From an uncultured Ectothiorhodospiraceae bacterium (GTDB lineage Bacteria; Pseudomonadota; Gammaproteobacteria; Nitrococcales; Nitrococcaceae): a stretch of 64,000 nucleotides of DNA. Positions 1-10,829 of the stretch are shown piece after piece (within the stretch, counting starts at the first letter, position 1; each line of letters opens with the position of its first letter). The stretch lies in the NCBI GenBank assembly GCA_913055565.1, contig CAJXKP010000006.1:1-64000 (forward strand). The letters are read 5' to 3'. A model generated the notes under the pieces. That model saw nothing but the letters and a program-made list of their open reading frames with translations. It ran no database searches and was not told where the DNA came from. Position numbers and translations under genes: made by a program.

Positions 1-720
1 GGCGGTTACAGCCCGGCCGCCTCGGAGCGCCGCCCAGAGCTGGCCGGCCGAGCCTGGGAGGCCATGGGCGTATCACTGGTGGTGCATCCCTGGAACCCGC
101 ACGTGCCGACGGCCCATGCCAATGTCCGATTCTTCGTCGCAACCGCCGAGGGCGAGGCGCCGGCGTGGTGGTTCGGTGGCGGATTTGACCTAACGCCTTA
201 TTACCCCGTGCTCGAGGACGTCCTGCACTGGCACCGAACGGCGCGCGACGCCGTCGCCCCCTATGGCGATGACCTCTACCCACGACTACGGCAGTGGTGC
301 GACGACTACTTCCATTTGCCCCATCGCGATGAGCAACGCGGCATCGGCGGGCTGTTCTTCGATGACTTCGACGAGGGCGGCTTCGAAAATGCCTTCGCCA
401 TGACGCGCGCCGTGGGCGATCATTTCTTACCGGCTTACACCCCGATCATCACCGCTCGGCACAACACCCCTTGGGATAGCAACCAACGCGCGTTCCAGCT
501 CTATCGCCGGGGACGCTACGTGGAGTTCAACCTGCTCCACGATCGGGGCACCAAGTTCGGCATCCAATCCGGGGGACGCACCGAATCCATACTGATGTCC
601 ATGCCACCGATGGCGCGCTGGGAATACGGCTATGAGCCGGAGCCCGGCAGCGCCGAGGCAGCCCTGACCGACTACTGGCTGCGGCCTCGAGACTGGCTGA
701 GCGAATACGGCGATGCGTAG
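1..720 (+). CDS. hemF: Coproporphyrinogen-III oxidase, aerobic (5' end cut off by window)
   Basis: Oxygen-dependent oxidase that decarboxylates two propionates of coproporphyrinogen III to give protoporphyrinogen IX in haem synthesis. The reading frame is open from base 1, and residues before the first Met at base 64 (ending [10 protein letters not shown]) match the family, so the gene starts upstream and roughly 60 N-terminal residues are missing. Family signatures are visible: [11 protein letters not shown], the HWHRTARD stretch, [11 protein letters not shown] and the C-terminal [13 protein letters not shown]. Nothing looks damaged. It is a second haem gene in the window, separate from the hemCDXY operon at 10.8-15 kb. 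Confidence 0.96.
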   Translation, partial: GGYSPAASERRPELAGRAWEAMGVSLVVHPWNPHVPTAHANVRFFVATAEGEAPAWWFGGGFDLTPYYPVLEDVLHWHRTARDAVAPYGDDLYPRLRQWCDDYFHLPHRDEQRGIGGLFFDDFDEGGFENAFAMTRAVGDHFLPAYTPIITARHNTPWDSNQRAFQLYRRGRYVEFNLLHDRGTKFGIQSGGRTESILMSMPPMARWEYGYEPEPGSAEAALTDYWLRPRDWLSEYGDA

Positions 721-1015
721 CCGTCGGCCAAGCGCAGGCGGCCTCTCAGGGTCAGCCGCAGAAAGCCAACGACACGCGCCGGGTGTATGCGGTAGCGTTA
801 GGCCGTTAGCGATCGGCCAGCATGGCAAGGTGGCGAGGTCGGCGCGCCGTTGGGTGGCGCGGCGTCGGCCGCCGATCGATGACCAACGAACGGGCCGGCG
901 AGCCCGACAGTTAGAGGCACCGCCCTACAACAGGCTCCGGTGGCGGCACCTCGCCGCGCCAGTGCAATACCGGGTGGTCTAACAAGAAACCGCGCTTTAG
1001 CGAACGAGGTGAGCA
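721..1015. other. Intergenic region hemF-aceE, no gene recognised
   Basis: About 295 bases between the hemF stop and aceE. Short open frames exist on both strands, but their translations are low-complexity Arg/Ala/Pro-rich and resemble no family. A short inverted repeat (GGCCG/CGGCC, about 802-819) is the only structure noticed. It presumably holds the aceE promoter and leader, but no convincing -35/-10 pair was found. The aceE ribosome-binding site (GAGGTGAG) sits just before base 1016. Confidence 0.6.
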
Positions 1016-3691
1016 ATGGCTGCACAGATGAAACCTACCCCCATTCCCGGTGATTCCGATCCACAAGAGACCCAGGAATGGCTCGAGGCGCTACAGGCGG
1101 TACTCCAATACGAGGGAACCGAGCGCGGTCACTTCCTACTCGAGGCGCTGGTCGACAGTGCCCGCCGTAGTGGCGGATCCCTGCCCTTTAAGGCAACCAC
1201 TGCCTATCAGAACACCATCCCGCCTCAGCAGGAGGAGCGCTCGCCCGGGGATCAATCGCTGGAATGGCGCATCCGCTCGATCATCCGCTGGAACGCCATG
1301 GCCATGGTGGTGCAGGCCAACCGGGACCGCGAGGGCATCGGTGGCCATATCGCCTCATTCGCCTCGTCAGCAACCCTCTACGAGGTCGGGTTCAACCACT
1401 TCTGGCGCGCGCCGACGGAGAATCATAAGGGCGACCTGGTCTTCATCCAGGGCCACTCGGCACCGGGCATCTACGCCCGCGCCTACATGGAGGGCCGGCT
1501 GACGGAGGATCATCTGCACAAGTTCCGGGCCGATCTGTCCGAGAACGGGCTCTCGTCCTACCCCCATCCGTGGCTGATGCAGGACTTCTGGGCCCTGCCC
1601 ACGGTCTCCATGGGGCTGGGGCCAATGATGGGTGCCTACCAGGCGCGGTTCATGAAATACCTCCACAACCGCGGCATCGCCAACACCGAGGATCGCAATG
1701 TCTGGGTCTTCCTGGGCGACGGCGAGATGGACGAGCCGGAGAGCCTGGGTGCCATCGGCATGGCCGCCCGCGAAGGGCTGGACAATCTGATCTTCGTGAT
1801 CAACTGCAACCTCCAGCGCCTCGATGGGCCGGTCCGTGGCAACGGTAAGATCATTAACGAGCTCGAGGGCGAGTTCCGCGGCGCCGGCTGGAACGTGCTA
1901 AAGGTCATCTGGGGCTCCTACTGGGACCCGCTGCTCGCCAAGGATCATACGGGCCTGCTGCGCCAGCGCATGGAGGAGTGCGTGGACGGCGAGTACCAGA
2001 ACTTCAAGGCCAAGGGCGGCGCCTATACGCGCGAGCACTTCTTCGGCAAGTACCCCGAGCTCAAGCAGATGGTCTCCAATATGACCGACGAGGACATCTG
2101 GCGGCTCAACCGCGGCGGCCACGATCCGCACAAGGTCTATGCGGCCTACGCCGAGGCGGTCAAGCACAAGGGGCAGCCCACAGTCATCCTGGCCAAGACC
2201 GTCAAGGGCTACGGCATGGGTGAGGCCGGCGAGGGCCAGAACATCACCCATCAGCAGAAGAAGATGGCCGAGGATGCGCTCAAACAGTTCCGCGACCGCT
2301 TCCAGATCCCGGTGTCGGACGACAAGGTCGCTGATGCGCCGTTCTACAAACCCGAGGAAGACAGCCCGGAGATGAAGTATCTCCACGAGCGCCGACAGGC
2401 CCTCGGGGGCTATCTGCCGTGCCGTATCGAGAACCAGGAGGTCCTGCCCATCCCGGAGCTCAGCGCCTTCGAGGTCCTGCTCAAGGACAGCGGCGAGCGC
2501 GAGATGTCGACAACCATGGCCTTCGTTCGCGCGCTGTCGGTGCTCACGCGCGATAAGAAGATCAAGGACCGCGTGGTACCCATCGTCCCGGACGAGGCAC
2601 GCACCTTCGGCATGGACGGGCTGTTCCGCCAGCTCGGCATCTATGCGCCGATGGGGCAGTTCTACGAGCCCGAGGACTCGGACCAGTTGATGTACTACCG
2701 CGAGGACCAGAAGGGCCAGGTCCTGCAGGAGGGCATCAACGAGTCGGGCGCGATGTCCAGCTGGATCGCCGCGGCCACCGCCTACGGCAATCACGACATC
2801 GAGATGATCCCGTTCTACGCCTACTACTCGATGTTCGGCTTCCAGCGTATCGGCGACCTGTGGTGGGCCGCCGGCGACATGCAGGCCAAGGGCTTCCTCA
2901 TGGGCGGTACCGCGGGCCGGACGACCATCAACGGCGAGGGGCTGCAGCACGAGGACGGCCACAGCCATCTGCTGACCTCGGTGATCCCCAACTGCGTGTC
3001 CTACGACCCGACCTTCGCCTACGAGATCGCCACCATCATCCAGGGCGGGCTCAAGCGGATGTACGAGGACAAGGAGAAGGTCTTCTTCTACATCACTATG
3101 GGTAACGAGAACTATCACCAGCCCGCCATGCCGGAGGGCTCGCAAGAGGGCATCCTGCGTGGCATGTATCGTTACCAGAAGGGCGGCCAGGGCAAGACCC
3201 GCGTCCAGCTGCTGGGCTCGGGGGTTATCCTGCGCGAGGCCATCTTCGCGGCGGACCTGCTCAAGCAGGACTGGGGCGTTGAGGCCGATGTCTGGAGCTG
3301 CACCTCGTTCACCGAGCTGCGGCGCGACGGCATGGACTGCGAGCGCTGGAACATGTTCCACCCGGATCAGGAGCCACGCGTACCGTGGGTCCGGCAGTGC
3401 CTCGCCGATGCCCAGGGCCCGGCCATCTCTGCCACGGACTACATGGCCTCGTTCGCCGACCAGATTCGCCCCTATGTCGACCGGCGCTATGTCTGCCTCG
3501 GCACCGACGGCTATGGGCGGTCCGACACACGCGAGAACCTGCGATGGTTCTTCGAGGTGGACCGCTGGCACATCACCGTGGCCGCCCTCAAGGCGCTGGC
3601 CGACGAGGGCAGTATCGAGGCCGATAAGGTGACCAAGGCGATGAAGCAGTACGACATCGACCCGGACAAGGCCAACCCGGTCACTGTTTAA
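1016..3691 (+). CDS. aceE: Pyruvate dehydrogenase E1 component, homodimeric type
   Basis: Thiamine-diphosphate-dependent E1 subunit of the pyruvate dehydrogenase complex; it decarboxylates pyruvate and acetylates the lipoyl groups of AceF. The 891-residue length agrees with the homodimeric gammaproteobacterial form (about 887). The ThDP/Mg motif runs from GDG (residues 234-236) to NCN (263-265). The ATG at 1016 follows GAGGTGAG. It is the first gene of aceE-aceF-lpdA; 70 bases containing a perfect hairpin separate it from aceF. No pdhR-like regulator lies next to it in the visible sequence. Confidence 0.98.
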   Translation: MAAQMKPTPIPGDSDPQETQEWLEALQAVLQYEGTERGHFLLEALVDSARRSGGSLPFKATTAYQNTIPPQQEERSPGDQSLEWRIRSIIRWNAMAMVVQANRDREGIGGHIASFASSATLYEVGFNHFWRAPTENHKGDLVFIQGHSAPGIYARAYMEGRLTEDHLHKFRADLSENGLSSYPHPWLMQDFWALPTVSMGLGPMMGAYQARFMKYLHNRGIANTEDRNVWVFLGDGEMDEPESLGAIGMAAREGLDNLIFVINCNLQRLDGPVRGNGKIINELEGEFRGAGWNVLKVIWGSYWDPLLAKDHTGLLRQRMEECVDGEYQNFKAKGGAYTREHFFGKYPELKQMVSNMTDEDIWRLNRGGHDPHKVYAAYAEAVKHKGQPTVILAKTVKGYGMGEAGEGQNITHQQKKMAEDALKQFRDRFQIPVSDDKVADAPFYKPEEDSPEMKYLHERRQALGGYLPCRIENQEVLPIPELSAFEVLLKDSGEREMSTTMAFVRALSVLTRDKKIKDRVVPIVPDEARTFGMDGLFRQLGIYAPMGQFYEPEDSDQLMYYREDQKGQVLQEGINESGAMSSWIAAATAYGNHDIEMIPFYAYYSMFGFQRIGDLWWAAGDMQAKGFLMGGTAGRTTINGEGLQHEDGHSHLLTSVIPNCVSYDPTFAYEIATIIQGGLKRMYEDKEKVFFYITMGNENYHQPAMPEGSQEGILRGMYRYQKGGQGKTRVQLLGSGVILREAIFAADLLKQDWGVEADVWSCTSFTELRRDGMDCERWNMFHPDQEPRVPWVRQCLADAQGPAISATDYMASFADQIRPYVDRRYVCLGTDGYGRSDTRENLRWFFEVDRWHITVAALKALADEGSIEADKVTKAMKQYDIDPDKANPVTV

Positions 3692-3706
3692 GACAGCATA
3701 GCTCAG

Positions 3707-3730
3707 CCGGGGCGCGCTACAGCGCCCCGG
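3707..3730 (+). terminator. Perfect hairpin between aceE and aceF
   Basis: A 9 bp perfect stem (CCGGGGCGC 3707-3715 with GCGCCCCGG 3722-3730) with a six-base loop, 16 bases after the aceE stop. No T-run follows. It could be a partial terminator, an RNA-processing or stability element, or chance in GC-rich DNA. Since aceF must be made with aceE, full termination is unlikely. Confidence 0.45.
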
Positions 3731-3761
3731 CACCAACGAATAACAAGCTGGAGGAGTTCCC

Positions 3762-5477
3762 GTGGCAGAGCTCAAGGAGATCAAGGTCCCCGACATTGGT
3801 GACTTCGACGAGGTTGATGTCATCGAGGTCCTGGTGAATAGCGGCGATAGCGTCGACGCCGAGGATTCGCTGATCACGCTGGAGACCGACAAGGCGACCA
3901 TGGAGGTGCCGTGCCCTGAGGGGGGCATCGTCCAGGAGGTCCTGGTCAGCGTCGGCGATAAGGTATCGGAAGGTTCGTCGGTGATTAAGCTCGACGCCGC
4001 TGGCTCCGGCGGCGGTGGCGGTGACAGCGCTGAGGCGTCCAGCAGCGCCGATGCCGGCGGCAGCCCCGAGCCATCGGCGGATCAACAACCGGCCGCCGCT
4101 AGCGGCGGGGGTGACAACGCTGGCGGGGGCGGTGTCCACGACATCCCGGTCCCCGATATCGGCGATTTCGACGAGGTCGATGTCATCGAGGTCCTGGTCA
4201 AGCCCGGAGACACCGTCCAGGTCGAGGACCCACTGATCACGCTGGAGACCGACAAGGCCTCCATGGAGGTGCCATCACCGCATGCGGGCACCATTAAGGA
4301 GGTGCTCACCGAGGTGGGCGGCAAGGTCTCCGAGGGGACCATCATCGCGCGCCTCGAGACCGGTGGCAGCGGCGGCGGCGAGGCGGCCGCGCCGCCAACC
4401 GCAGCCTCCGGCGGCGAGGGCCAACCAAAGAGCTCACCGACACCGGCGACCTCGGGGCGCCAGCCCGACGAGCCAAGTGCCGGCATGTCGCTGGAGATGG
4501 ACCATGAGCCGATCCAGCAGGACATCGACCCCGAGCGCCAAAAGCTCGCCCACGCCAGCCCGTCGATCCGCAAGTTCGCCCGCGAGCTCGGCGTCGATCT
4601 GGGCAAGGTAACGGGCAGCGGGCCGAAGGGGCGTATCCTCAAAGAGGATGTCCAGGCGTTCGTTAAGCGCGCCATGGAGGCTGGCGCCGGTGAGCAGGCG
4701 ACCGCCCCCGCGTCCGGGGCCGCACCGGCGGCCGGCGGCTCGGGCATCCCGCCGATCCCGCCGCAAGACTTCTCCAAGTTCGGCGAGATCGAGGAGAAGC
4801 CGCTATCGCGCATCAAGCAGAAGAGCGGTCCGCACCTGCACCGAAGCTGGGTCAACGTGCCCCACGTCACCCAGTTCGATCAGGCCGACATCACAGAGAT
4901 GGAGAACTTCCGGCAGGCCCAGAAGGACGCCGCGGCGCAGGAGGGCGTCAAGCTCACGCCGCTGGCATTCATGGTCAAGGCAGCTGCCGCGGCCCTGACG
5001 CAGTTCCCGGACTTCAACAGCTCGCTCAATGCCGACGGCGATTCCCTGGTCATCAAGAAATACATCAACATCGGCGTCGCCGTGGATACGCCCAACGGCC
5101 TGGTCGTGCCCGTGCTCAAGGATCCGGACCAAAAAGGCATCTACGGCATCGCCCGGGATCTGGGTGACATCTCCACTAAGGCACGCGACGGCAAGCTCGG
5201 CTCAGCCGACATGCAGGGCGGGACCTTCAGCATCTCCAGCCTGGGTGGCCTGGGCGGGACGGCGTTCACGCCCATCGTCAATGCCCCCGAGGTAGCGATC
5301 CTGGGCGTGTCGAAATCCTCGACGCAGCCCGTGTGGAACGGCAAGGAGTTCGAGCCGCGGCTCATGCTGCCGCTGTCGCTGTCCTACGACCACCGCGTCA
5401 TCGACGGCGCCGCGGCGGCCCGATTCACGAGCTATCTGGGCGGTGTGCTGAGCGACCTGCGGCGGCTGGTGCTGTAA
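3762..5477 (+). CDS. aceF: Dihydrolipoamide acetyltransferase (PDH E2), two lipoyl domains
   Basis: Core acetyltransferase of the pyruvate dehydrogenase complex; it passes the acetyl group from the lipoyl arm to CoA. Domains in order: lipoyl 1 (about 5-76, lipoyl-lysine K44 in ETDKATME), Ala/Gly/Ser-rich linker, lipoyl 2 (about 126-197, K165 in ETDKASME), linker, E1/E3-binding domain (about 262-300, [12 protein letters not shown]) and catalytic domain (about 340-571) with the DHRVIDG active-site motif near residue 544. It has two lipoyl domains where E. coli has three, which explains 571 rather than 630 residues. Start is GTG at 3762 behind GGAGGAG. The linkers are typical flexible hinges. 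Confidence 0.98.
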   Translation: MAELKEIKVPDIGDFDEVDVIEVLVNSGDSVDAEDSLITLETDKATMEVPCPEGGIVQEVLVSVGDKVSEGSSVIKLDAAGSGGGGGDSAEASSSADAGGSPEPSADQQPAAASGGGDNAGGGGVHDIPVPDIGDFDEVDVIEVLVKPGDTVQVEDPLITLETDKASMEVPSPHAGTIKEVLTEVGGKVSEGTIIARLETGGSGGGEAAAPPTAASGGEGQPKSSPTPATSGRQPDEPSAGMSLEMDHEPIQQDIDPERQKLAHASPSIRKFARELGVDLGKVTGSGPKGRILKEDVQAFVKRAMEAGAGEQATAPASGAAPAAGGSGIPPIPPQDFSKFGEIEEKPLSRIKQKSGPHLHRSWVNVPHVTQFDQADITEMENFRQAQKDAAAQEGVKLTPLAFMVKAAAAALTQFPDFNSSLNADGDSLVIKKYINIGVAVDTPNGLVVPVLKDPDQKGIYGIARDLGDISTKARDGKLGSADMQGGTFSISSLGGLGGTAFTPIVNAPEVAILGVSKSSTQPVWNGKEFEPRLMLPLSLSYDHRVIDGAAAARFTSYLGGVLSDLRRLVL

Positions 5478-5547
5478 CACCCGCTACCCCGAATCAAGCG
5501 GGCGCCGCCGTGGCGCGGGCCCCGGGAACGAGAGGAAGAAGATCACC

Positions 5548-7314
5548 ATGGCTGATGTGACCGAAGTTCACGTCCCCGATATCGGCGATTTCGATGCCGT
5601 TGATGTCATCGAGGTCCTGGTTGGTGCCGGCGATAGCGTCGAGACCGAGGACTCGCTGATCACGCTGGAGACCGACAAGGCCACCATGGAGGTGCCCGCG
5701 CCGTTCGCGGGGACCGTTAAGGAGGTCAAGGTCAGCGTCGGCGACAAGGTCAGCGAGGGCGGCCTCATCCTCATGGCGGAGCCAGCCGAGGGCGGCGACG
5801 GTGGCGCCCCCAAGGCCGACGAGCCGGCGAAAGAGGCCCCTGCCCAGGGTAGCGGCGAGAAGCAATCCGCGGCCGCCAGCGATGCGGGCCCGGCGCCGTC
5901 CGACACCGACTGCGATGTGGTCGTTATCGGCGCCGGTCCTGGCGGCTACACCGCCGCCTTCCGCGCCGCCGATCTGGGCCTAAAGGTCGCACTCATCGAG
6001 CGCTTTCCGGTGCTCGGCGGCGTTTGCCTGAATGTCGGCTGCATCCCCTCCAAGGCGTTGCTCCATGCCGGCGAGGTTATGGAGGAGGCCAAGCACTTCC
6101 AGGAGAAGGGCATCACCTTCGGCGAGCCGAGCATTGACCTCACCAAGCTTGGCAACTGGAAGAACAGCGTGGTCGAGAAGCTCACCGGCGGCCTGAAGGG
6201 CATGGCCAAACAGCGCCAGGTGGAGGTCATCCACGGCAATGCCACGTTTAAATCGGCCCATGAGCTGTCCATTGCCCAGGACGATGGCGAGCGCACGCTG
6301 ACGTTTAAGAACTGCATCATCGCGGCCGGCTCGCGGCCCAATGCGCCGCCGAACATGGACCTCTCGCATCCGCGGATCATGGACTCCACCGACGCCCTTA
6401 AGCTCGAGGAGGTCCCGGAGCGGTTGCTCGTCGTCGGCGGCGGCATCATCGGCTGTGAGATGGCGAGCGTGTACAGCGCCCTCGGCTCCAATATCACCAT
6501 CGTGGAGATGCTCGACCGCATCATGGCCGGCGGCGATCCCGACATCGTCAAGATCTACAAGAAGCGCATCGACAACGCCTACGAGAACATCTTCCTCAAT
6601 TCCAAGGTGACTGAGGTCCATCCGGATGACTCCGGCGTGTCGGTGAAATTCGAGGGCGACAAGACCCCCGAGTCGGACCGCTTCGACCGGGTACTGGTGT
6701 CGGTTGGGCGGCGACCCAACACCGATCTGATTAACATCGAGGCCGCCGGGGTCGAGCTCGACGAGCAGCGCTGCATCCCGGTCAACGAGCACCAGCAGAC
6801 CAACCTGTCGCACATCTACGCCATCGGCGACATCGCGGGGCAGCCCATGCTGGCCCACAAAGGCACCCACGAGGGTAAGGTCGCCGCCGAATGCTGCGCC
6901 GGCGAGAAGGCTGCATTCGAAGCGCGCACCATTCCAAACGTGGCCTACACCAATCCCGAGGTTGCCTGGGCGGGTTATACGGAGGACGAGCTCAAGGCCA
7001 AGGGTTGGGACTACGAGAAAGCCCAGTTCCCGTGGGCGGCTAACGGCCGGGCCCTGAGCCTGGACGCCGACGACGGCGTCACTAAGCTGCTGTTCGACAC
7101 CCAGACCGAGCGCATCCTCGGCGGTGCCATCGTGGGCCCCAATGCGGGTGATCTTATCTCCGAGGTGTGTCTGGCCATCGAGATGGACGCCGACATGCAC
7201 GACATCAGCCTCACCGTGCATCCGCACCCAACGATATCCGAGACCGTGGCCATGGCCTCGGAGGCGGCCGCCGGGACGCTCACGGATCTGTATATCCCCA
7301 AGAAGAAGAAGTGA
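5548..7314 (+). CDS. lpdA: Dihydrolipoamide dehydrogenase (E3) with N-terminal lipoyl domain
   Basis: FAD/NAD flavoprotein that reoxidises the dihydrolipoyl groups of AceF. At 588 residues it is about 110 longer than a plain E3 because residues 1-80 form a lipoyl domain (K44 in ETDKATME), followed by an Ala/Pro linker to about 120. The E3 part shows the FAD motif [10 protein letters not shown], redox cysteines C160 and C165 ([13 protein letters not shown]), NAD motif GGGIIGCE and the catalytic pair H560/E565 (HPHPTISE). Such lipoyl-E3 fusions are known from other proteobacteria. It is the third gene of the operon, 70 bases after aceF, with GAGAGGAAG before ATG 5548. Confidence 0.97.
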   Translation: MADVTEVHVPDIGDFDAVDVIEVLVGAGDSVETEDSLITLETDKATMEVPAPFAGTVKEVKVSVGDKVSEGGLILMAEPAEGGDGGAPKADEPAKEAPAQGSGEKQSAAASDAGPAPSDTDCDVVVIGAGPGGYTAAFRAADLGLKVALIERFPVLGGVCLNVGCIPSKALLHAGEVMEEAKHFQEKGITFGEPSIDLTKLGNWKNSVVEKLTGGLKGMAKQRQVEVIHGNATFKSAHELSIAQDDGERTLTFKNCIIAAGSRPNAPPNMDLSHPRIMDSTDALKLEEVPERLLVVGGGIIGCEMASVYSALGSNITIVEMLDRIMAGGDPDIVKIYKKRIDNAYENIFLNSKVTEVHPDDSGVSVKFEGDKTPESDRFDRVLVSVGRRPNTDLINIEAAGVELDEQRCIPVNEHQQTNLSHIYAIGDIAGQPMLAHKGTHEGKVAAECCAGEKAAFEARTIPNVAYTNPEVAWAGYTEDELKAKGWDYEKAQFPWAANGRALSLDADDGVTKLLFDTQTERILGGAIVGPNAGDLISEVCLAIEMDADMHDISLTVHPHPTISETVAMASEAAAGTLTDLYIPKKKK

Positions 7315-7328
7315 CCGCGCCGCCGGCG

Positions 7329-7358
7329 ATCCCGTCGACGCCTTGATGTCGACGGGAT
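7329..7358 (+). terminator. Hairpin after lpdA, likely end of PDH operon
   Basis: An 11 bp perfect stem (ATCCCGTCGAC 7329-7339 with its complement 7348-7358) and eight-base loop, starting 14 bases after the lpdA stop. There is no long T-run, but the position and perfect pairing suggest an intrinsic or hairpin-only terminator ending the aceE-aceF-lpdA transcript. Confidence 0.55.
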
Positions 7359-7454
7359 TGGGCCTTGGCCGCGCTCGGCTCCCATTCAGGGGCGCTAGAC
7401 CAGGCGCCAGGTGCAGCGCGTTGCCGAGCCATCGGCTAGTGAGGGATCGACGTC

Positions 7455-8240
7455 ATGAACACCAACACGGTCGAACTCAGGGATACGGTCACAGGCGATG
7501 GGCCCCCCATCGTCGTGCTGCATGGCCTCTACGGCGCGGGCAGTAACTGGGGAAGTCACGCCAAGTGGCTGGCCGAGCAGTGGCGCGTCCATACACCCGA
7601 CCTCCGCAACCATGGCCAATCGCCGCACAGTGCGCACATGAGCTACGACGCCATGGCCGCGGATGTCGTCGCATTGCTCGATCACTACGGCTACAACGAC
7701 GCCGTCATCCTCGGTCACAGCATGGGCGGCAAGGTGGGCATGGCGCTGGCCCTAACCAAGCCCGAGCGCGTGCGGGGCCTGGTAGTAGCCGATATCGCCC
7801 CGATGCCGTACGACCACGACCTTAGTCATACCATCGAGGCCATGGCGGGCGTCGATCTTAGCAGCGTGGGCTCGCGGCGGGATGCGGACGCTCAGTTGGC
7901 GGCCCATGTCTCGGAACCCGCGCTGCGGCAGTTCCTCTTGACCAATCTGGGACGCAGCGGCGATGGCTGGCAGTGGCGCATCCCACTGGACCATCTCGCG
8001 GCCAACCTGGCCGTGATCCAGGGCTTCCCCCATCTCGATACCAGCTGGCACGGCCCAACGCTCGCGCTCTATGGTGATCGCTCAGGCTACGCCAGTGATG
8101 CCGGCAGTCACGAGCGGCTTCGTAACCATTTCCCGAACGCCGAGATCGAGCCCATCGAGGGCGCCGGCCACTTCCTGCACGTCGAGGCCGCGGAGCGCTT
8201 CCGCGAACGCCTGGACGACTGGCTACGACGGCTGCCATAA
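7455..8240 (+). CDS. Alpha/beta-hydrolase, YbfF-like esterase
   Basis: A 261-residue soluble alpha/beta-hydrolase resembling the E. coli esterase YbfF. Visible marks are the oxyanion-hole segment VVLHGLYGAGSNW, the DLRNHGQSP stretch, the nucleophile elbow GHSMGGKVGMA, and a C-terminal histidine in GAGHFLHVEA, giving a complete Ser-Asp-His set. The natural substrate is not evident; YbfF-type enzymes hydrolyse short acyl esters and acyl-CoA in vitro. It stands alone between the PDH operon and maeB. No signal peptide is seen, so it should be cytoplasmic. Confidence 0.85.
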   Translation: MNTNTVELRDTVTGDGPPIVVLHGLYGAGSNWGSHAKWLAEQWRVHTPDLRNHGQSPHSAHMSYDAMAADVVALLDHYGYNDAVILGHSMGGKVGMALALTKPERVRGLVVADIAPMPYDHDLSHTIEAMAGVDLSSVGSRRDADAQLAAHVSEPALRQFLLTNLGRSGDGWQWRIPLDHLAANLAVIQGFPHLDTSWHGPTLALYGDRSGYASDAGSHERLRNHFPNAEIEPIEGAGHFLHVEAAERFRERLDDWLRRLP

Positions 8241-8347
8241 CACCATGAGACCGCGTTGAGACGACGCGACTTACTACTGTCCGGGGGCGTCTCTGCCACG
8301 ACCGCGGCCGGCGCACCCTTCAACGGCTGTAAGGCGATAACCAGCCC

Positions 8348-10639
8348 ATGTCCGAAGACTTCTCCGATCAGGCCCTTGAGTACCACCGCCAGCCCCGTCC
8401 CGGCAAGATTGAGGTTACTCCCACCAAGCCCCTGGCCAATCAGCGCGATCTGGCCCTGGCCTACTCCCCCGGTGTCGCCGCGGCTTGCCAGGCCATCGTC
8501 GACGACCCCGACGAGGCCGCCACAGTCACCTCACGCGCCAACCTCGTCGCCGTCATTAGTAACGGCTCGGCCGTCCTGGGACTGGGCAATATTGGTCCCC
8601 TGGCGTCCAAGCCCGTAATGGAAGGCAAGGGCGTCCTGTTCAAGAAGTTTGCTGGCATCGACGTCTTCGATCTCGAAGTGGATCAGGACGATCCGGACAA
8701 GCTCGTGGATACCGTTAAGAGCCTGGAACCGAGCTTCGGTGGGGTAAACCTTGAGGACATCAAGGCCCCGGACTGCTTCCGCGTGGAGGAGCGCCTTCGA
8801 GCCGAGACCAACATCCCGATCTTCCACGATGACCAGCATGGCACCGCGATCACCACAGCGGCCGCGATCTACAACGGCCTGCGCTATGTCGGCAAAGAAC
8901 TCGCCGACGTCCGGCTGGTCACGTCCGGCGCCGGGGCCTCGGCCATCGCCTGCCTGGATCTGCTCGTGACCATGGGACTGGACCCAGCCAACATCATCGC
9001 CACGGATAGCCGCGGGGTTATACACACCGGGCGCAGCGCATCCGTGGACGAGCGCAAGGCGGGCTATGCCGCCGACACCCAGGCACGCTCGCTGGCGGAC
9101 GCCGTCGCCGATGCCGATGTTTTCCTCGGTCTATCAGCGCCGGGTGTCCTGGATGAGGCGATGGTCGGGAGCATGGCCGAGAATCCGCTGATCCTGGCGC
9201 TCGCGAACCCCGATCCGGAGATCGATCCCGAGCGGGCACAGGCTGTACGCCCGGACGCCATCCTGGCTACAGGGCGTTCCGACCACCCCAACCAGGTCAA
9301 TAATGTCCTGTGCTTTCCCTTCATCTTCCGGGGCGCGCTCGATGTCGGCGCGAGCACGATTAACGAGGCCATGAAGACCGCCTGCGTTAAGGCCATCGCC
9401 GACCTCGCCATGGTGGAGTCCTCCGACATCGTGGTCGCCGCCTATGGCGGCAAGCCCCTACGCTTCGGCCCCGACTATTTGATCCCCAAGCCCTTCGATC
9501 CGCGGCTCATCACGAGCATCGCGCCGGCCGTCGCGAAGGCGGCTATGGACAGTGGCGTGGCACGCTACCCCATCGAGGACTTCGCCGCTTATCGCATGCG
9601 ACTGTCCCAGCATGTCTACCAATCGGGGCTGGTGATGAAGCCCATCTTCGAGCGCGCGCAACAGGATCCGCGGCGCGTCGCCTATGGCGATGGCGAGGAG
9701 GAGCGAACCCTGCGCGCCGTGCAAGCGGTCATCGACGATCAGCTCGCCCAGCCCATACTGATCGGCCGTCGTAAGGTCGTCGAGATGCGGATCAAGCGGC
9801 TCGGATTGCGCATGCAGCCCGACACCGATTTCGAGCTGGTCGATCCCGGAGACGATCCACGCTACCGCGAGTACTGGACCCTCTATCACTCGATCATGGA
9901 ACGGCAGGGCGTAACACCGGCGCGCGCCCGTACCATCGTGCGGACCCGAAACACCGTTATCGCCGCCCTCATGGTCAAACGCGGTGAGGCCGACGCCCTA
10001 CTGTCTGGGCTGGGCGGTCGCTACCAGAACCAAATCGATGACGTTGAGCAGGTCGTTGGCCGGCGAACCGGCGTGCGCCACCTCGCCGCCATGAACGCCG
10101 TTATCTCGCCGAAAGGGACACTCTTCCTGTGCGATACCTACGTCAATCAGGATCCCACGCCGGCCCAGATCGCCGAGATGACCAGCCTCGCCGCCGACGA
10201 GATCCGGCGTTTTGGCATCGCCCCGAAGGTGGCATTGTTGTCTCACTCCAGCTTCGGTACCTCGGCCGCAACCAGTGCCGCGAAGATGCGCGAGGCCCTG
10301 ACACTGATCGAGGATCGCGACCCTGGCCTTGAGGTCGAGGGCGAGATGCATGGCGACGCCGCCATCAACGAGGCGATCCGAGGCCGGATATTTCCCAACT
10401 CGCGGCTCGCCGGTCAGGCCAATCTACTCATCATGCCGGGACTCGACGCCTCGAACATCGCCTTCAACCTGCTCAAGACGGTGACCGACTCGGTGTCCAT
10501 CGGTCCCATCCTCCTGGGCACATCCCAGCCTGCCCACATCCTGACGCCGTCACTCACGGTCCGCGGCATCGTGAACATGTCCGCCCTCGCAGGCGTCGAA
10601 GCGGCGATTGTCAATGCCCCCGGGGCGGCCAGCGAATAG
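8348..10639 (+). CDS. maeB: NADP-dependent malic enzyme with phosphotransacetylase-like C-terminal domain
   Basis: Oxidative decarboxylation of malate to pyruvate with NADP, supplying pyruvate and NADPH. The 763-residue length is that of MaeB. Residues 1 to about 430 are the malic enzyme part ([23 protein letters not shown] and the nucleotide-binding [14 protein letters not shown]); about 440 to 763 is a phosphate acetyltransferase-like domain ending in [19 protein letters not shown]. In the family this domain lacks transacetylase activity and is thought to sense acetyl-CoA, which would link it to the PDH operon just upstream. Transcribed alone and convergent with the hem operon. Confidence 0.96.
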   Translation: MSEDFSDQALEYHRQPRPGKIEVTPTKPLANQRDLALAYSPGVAAACQAIVDDPDEAATVTSRANLVAVISNGSAVLGLGNIGPLASKPVMEGKGVLFKKFAGIDVFDLEVDQDDPDKLVDTVKSLEPSFGGVNLEDIKAPDCFRVEERLRAETNIPIFHDDQHGTAITTAAAIYNGLRYVGKELADVRLVTSGAGASAIACLDLLVTMGLDPANIIATDSRGVIHTGRSASVDERKAGYAADTQARSLADAVADADVFLGLSAPGVLDEAMVGSMAENPLILALANPDPEIDPERAQAVRPDAILATGRSDHPNQVNNVLCFPFIFRGALDVGASTINEAMKTACVKAIADLAMVESSDIVVAAYGGKPLRFGPDYLIPKPFDPRLITSIAPAVAKAAMDSGVARYPIEDFAAYRMRLSQHVYQSGLVMKPIFERAQQDPRRVAYGDGEEERTLRAVQAVIDDQLAQPILIGRRKVVEMRIKRLGLRMQPDTDFELVDPGDDPRYREYWTLYHSIMERQGVTPARARTIVRTRNTVIAALMVKRGEADALLSGLGGRYQNQIDDVEQVVGRRTGVRHLAAMNAVISPKGTLFLCDTYVNQDPTPAQIAEMTSLAADEIRRFGIAPKVALLSHSSFGTSAATSAAKMREALTLIEDRDPGLEVEGEMHGDAAINEAIRGRIFPNSRLAGQANLLIMPGLDASNIAFNLLKTVTDSVSIGPILLGTSQPAHILTPSLTVRGIVNMSALAGVEAAIVNAPGAASE

Positions 10640-10795
10640 CCCAACCCGAGCCGATGGCCGAGCGCCCGGGCCCATTGGAGCAGGCGCCCGGCAAAGGCCC
10701 GGGGCACCGGCCTCAACGATAGCATTGGCGGGTCAAGGACCCGGCGCCAAGCCATGCCATTACGGCCCCTACCCCGAGATTACCGCGACGACGGG

Positions 10796-10827
10796 GCCTT
10801 GCCCCGAGCCCTAGCTAGGGGCAGGGC
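10796..10827. terminator. Bidirectional hairpin between convergent maeB and hemY
   Basis: Ten-pair stem, GCCTTGCCCC (10796-10805) with GGGGCAGGGC (10818-10827), one G-U pair, 12-base loop containing CCCTAG. It ends two bases before the hemY stop codon and lies between two convergent genes, as expected of a two-way terminator, although T-runs are absent. Confidence 0.5.
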
Positions 10828-10829
10828 GG

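Noticed and set aside
1898-3928. Long antisense open frame (676 codons) over aceE
   Set aside because: It is the mirror of a GC-rich codon pattern; no family resemblance and aceE is certain.
5980-7227. 415-codon antisense open frame over lpdA
   Set aside because: Composition artefact opposite a certain gene.
8256-8618. Open frame starting RRRDLLLSGG that resembles a Tat signal peptide
   Set aside because: It overlaps maeB in another frame, has a TTG start and turns into low-complexity Ser/Pro/Thr sequence; chance.
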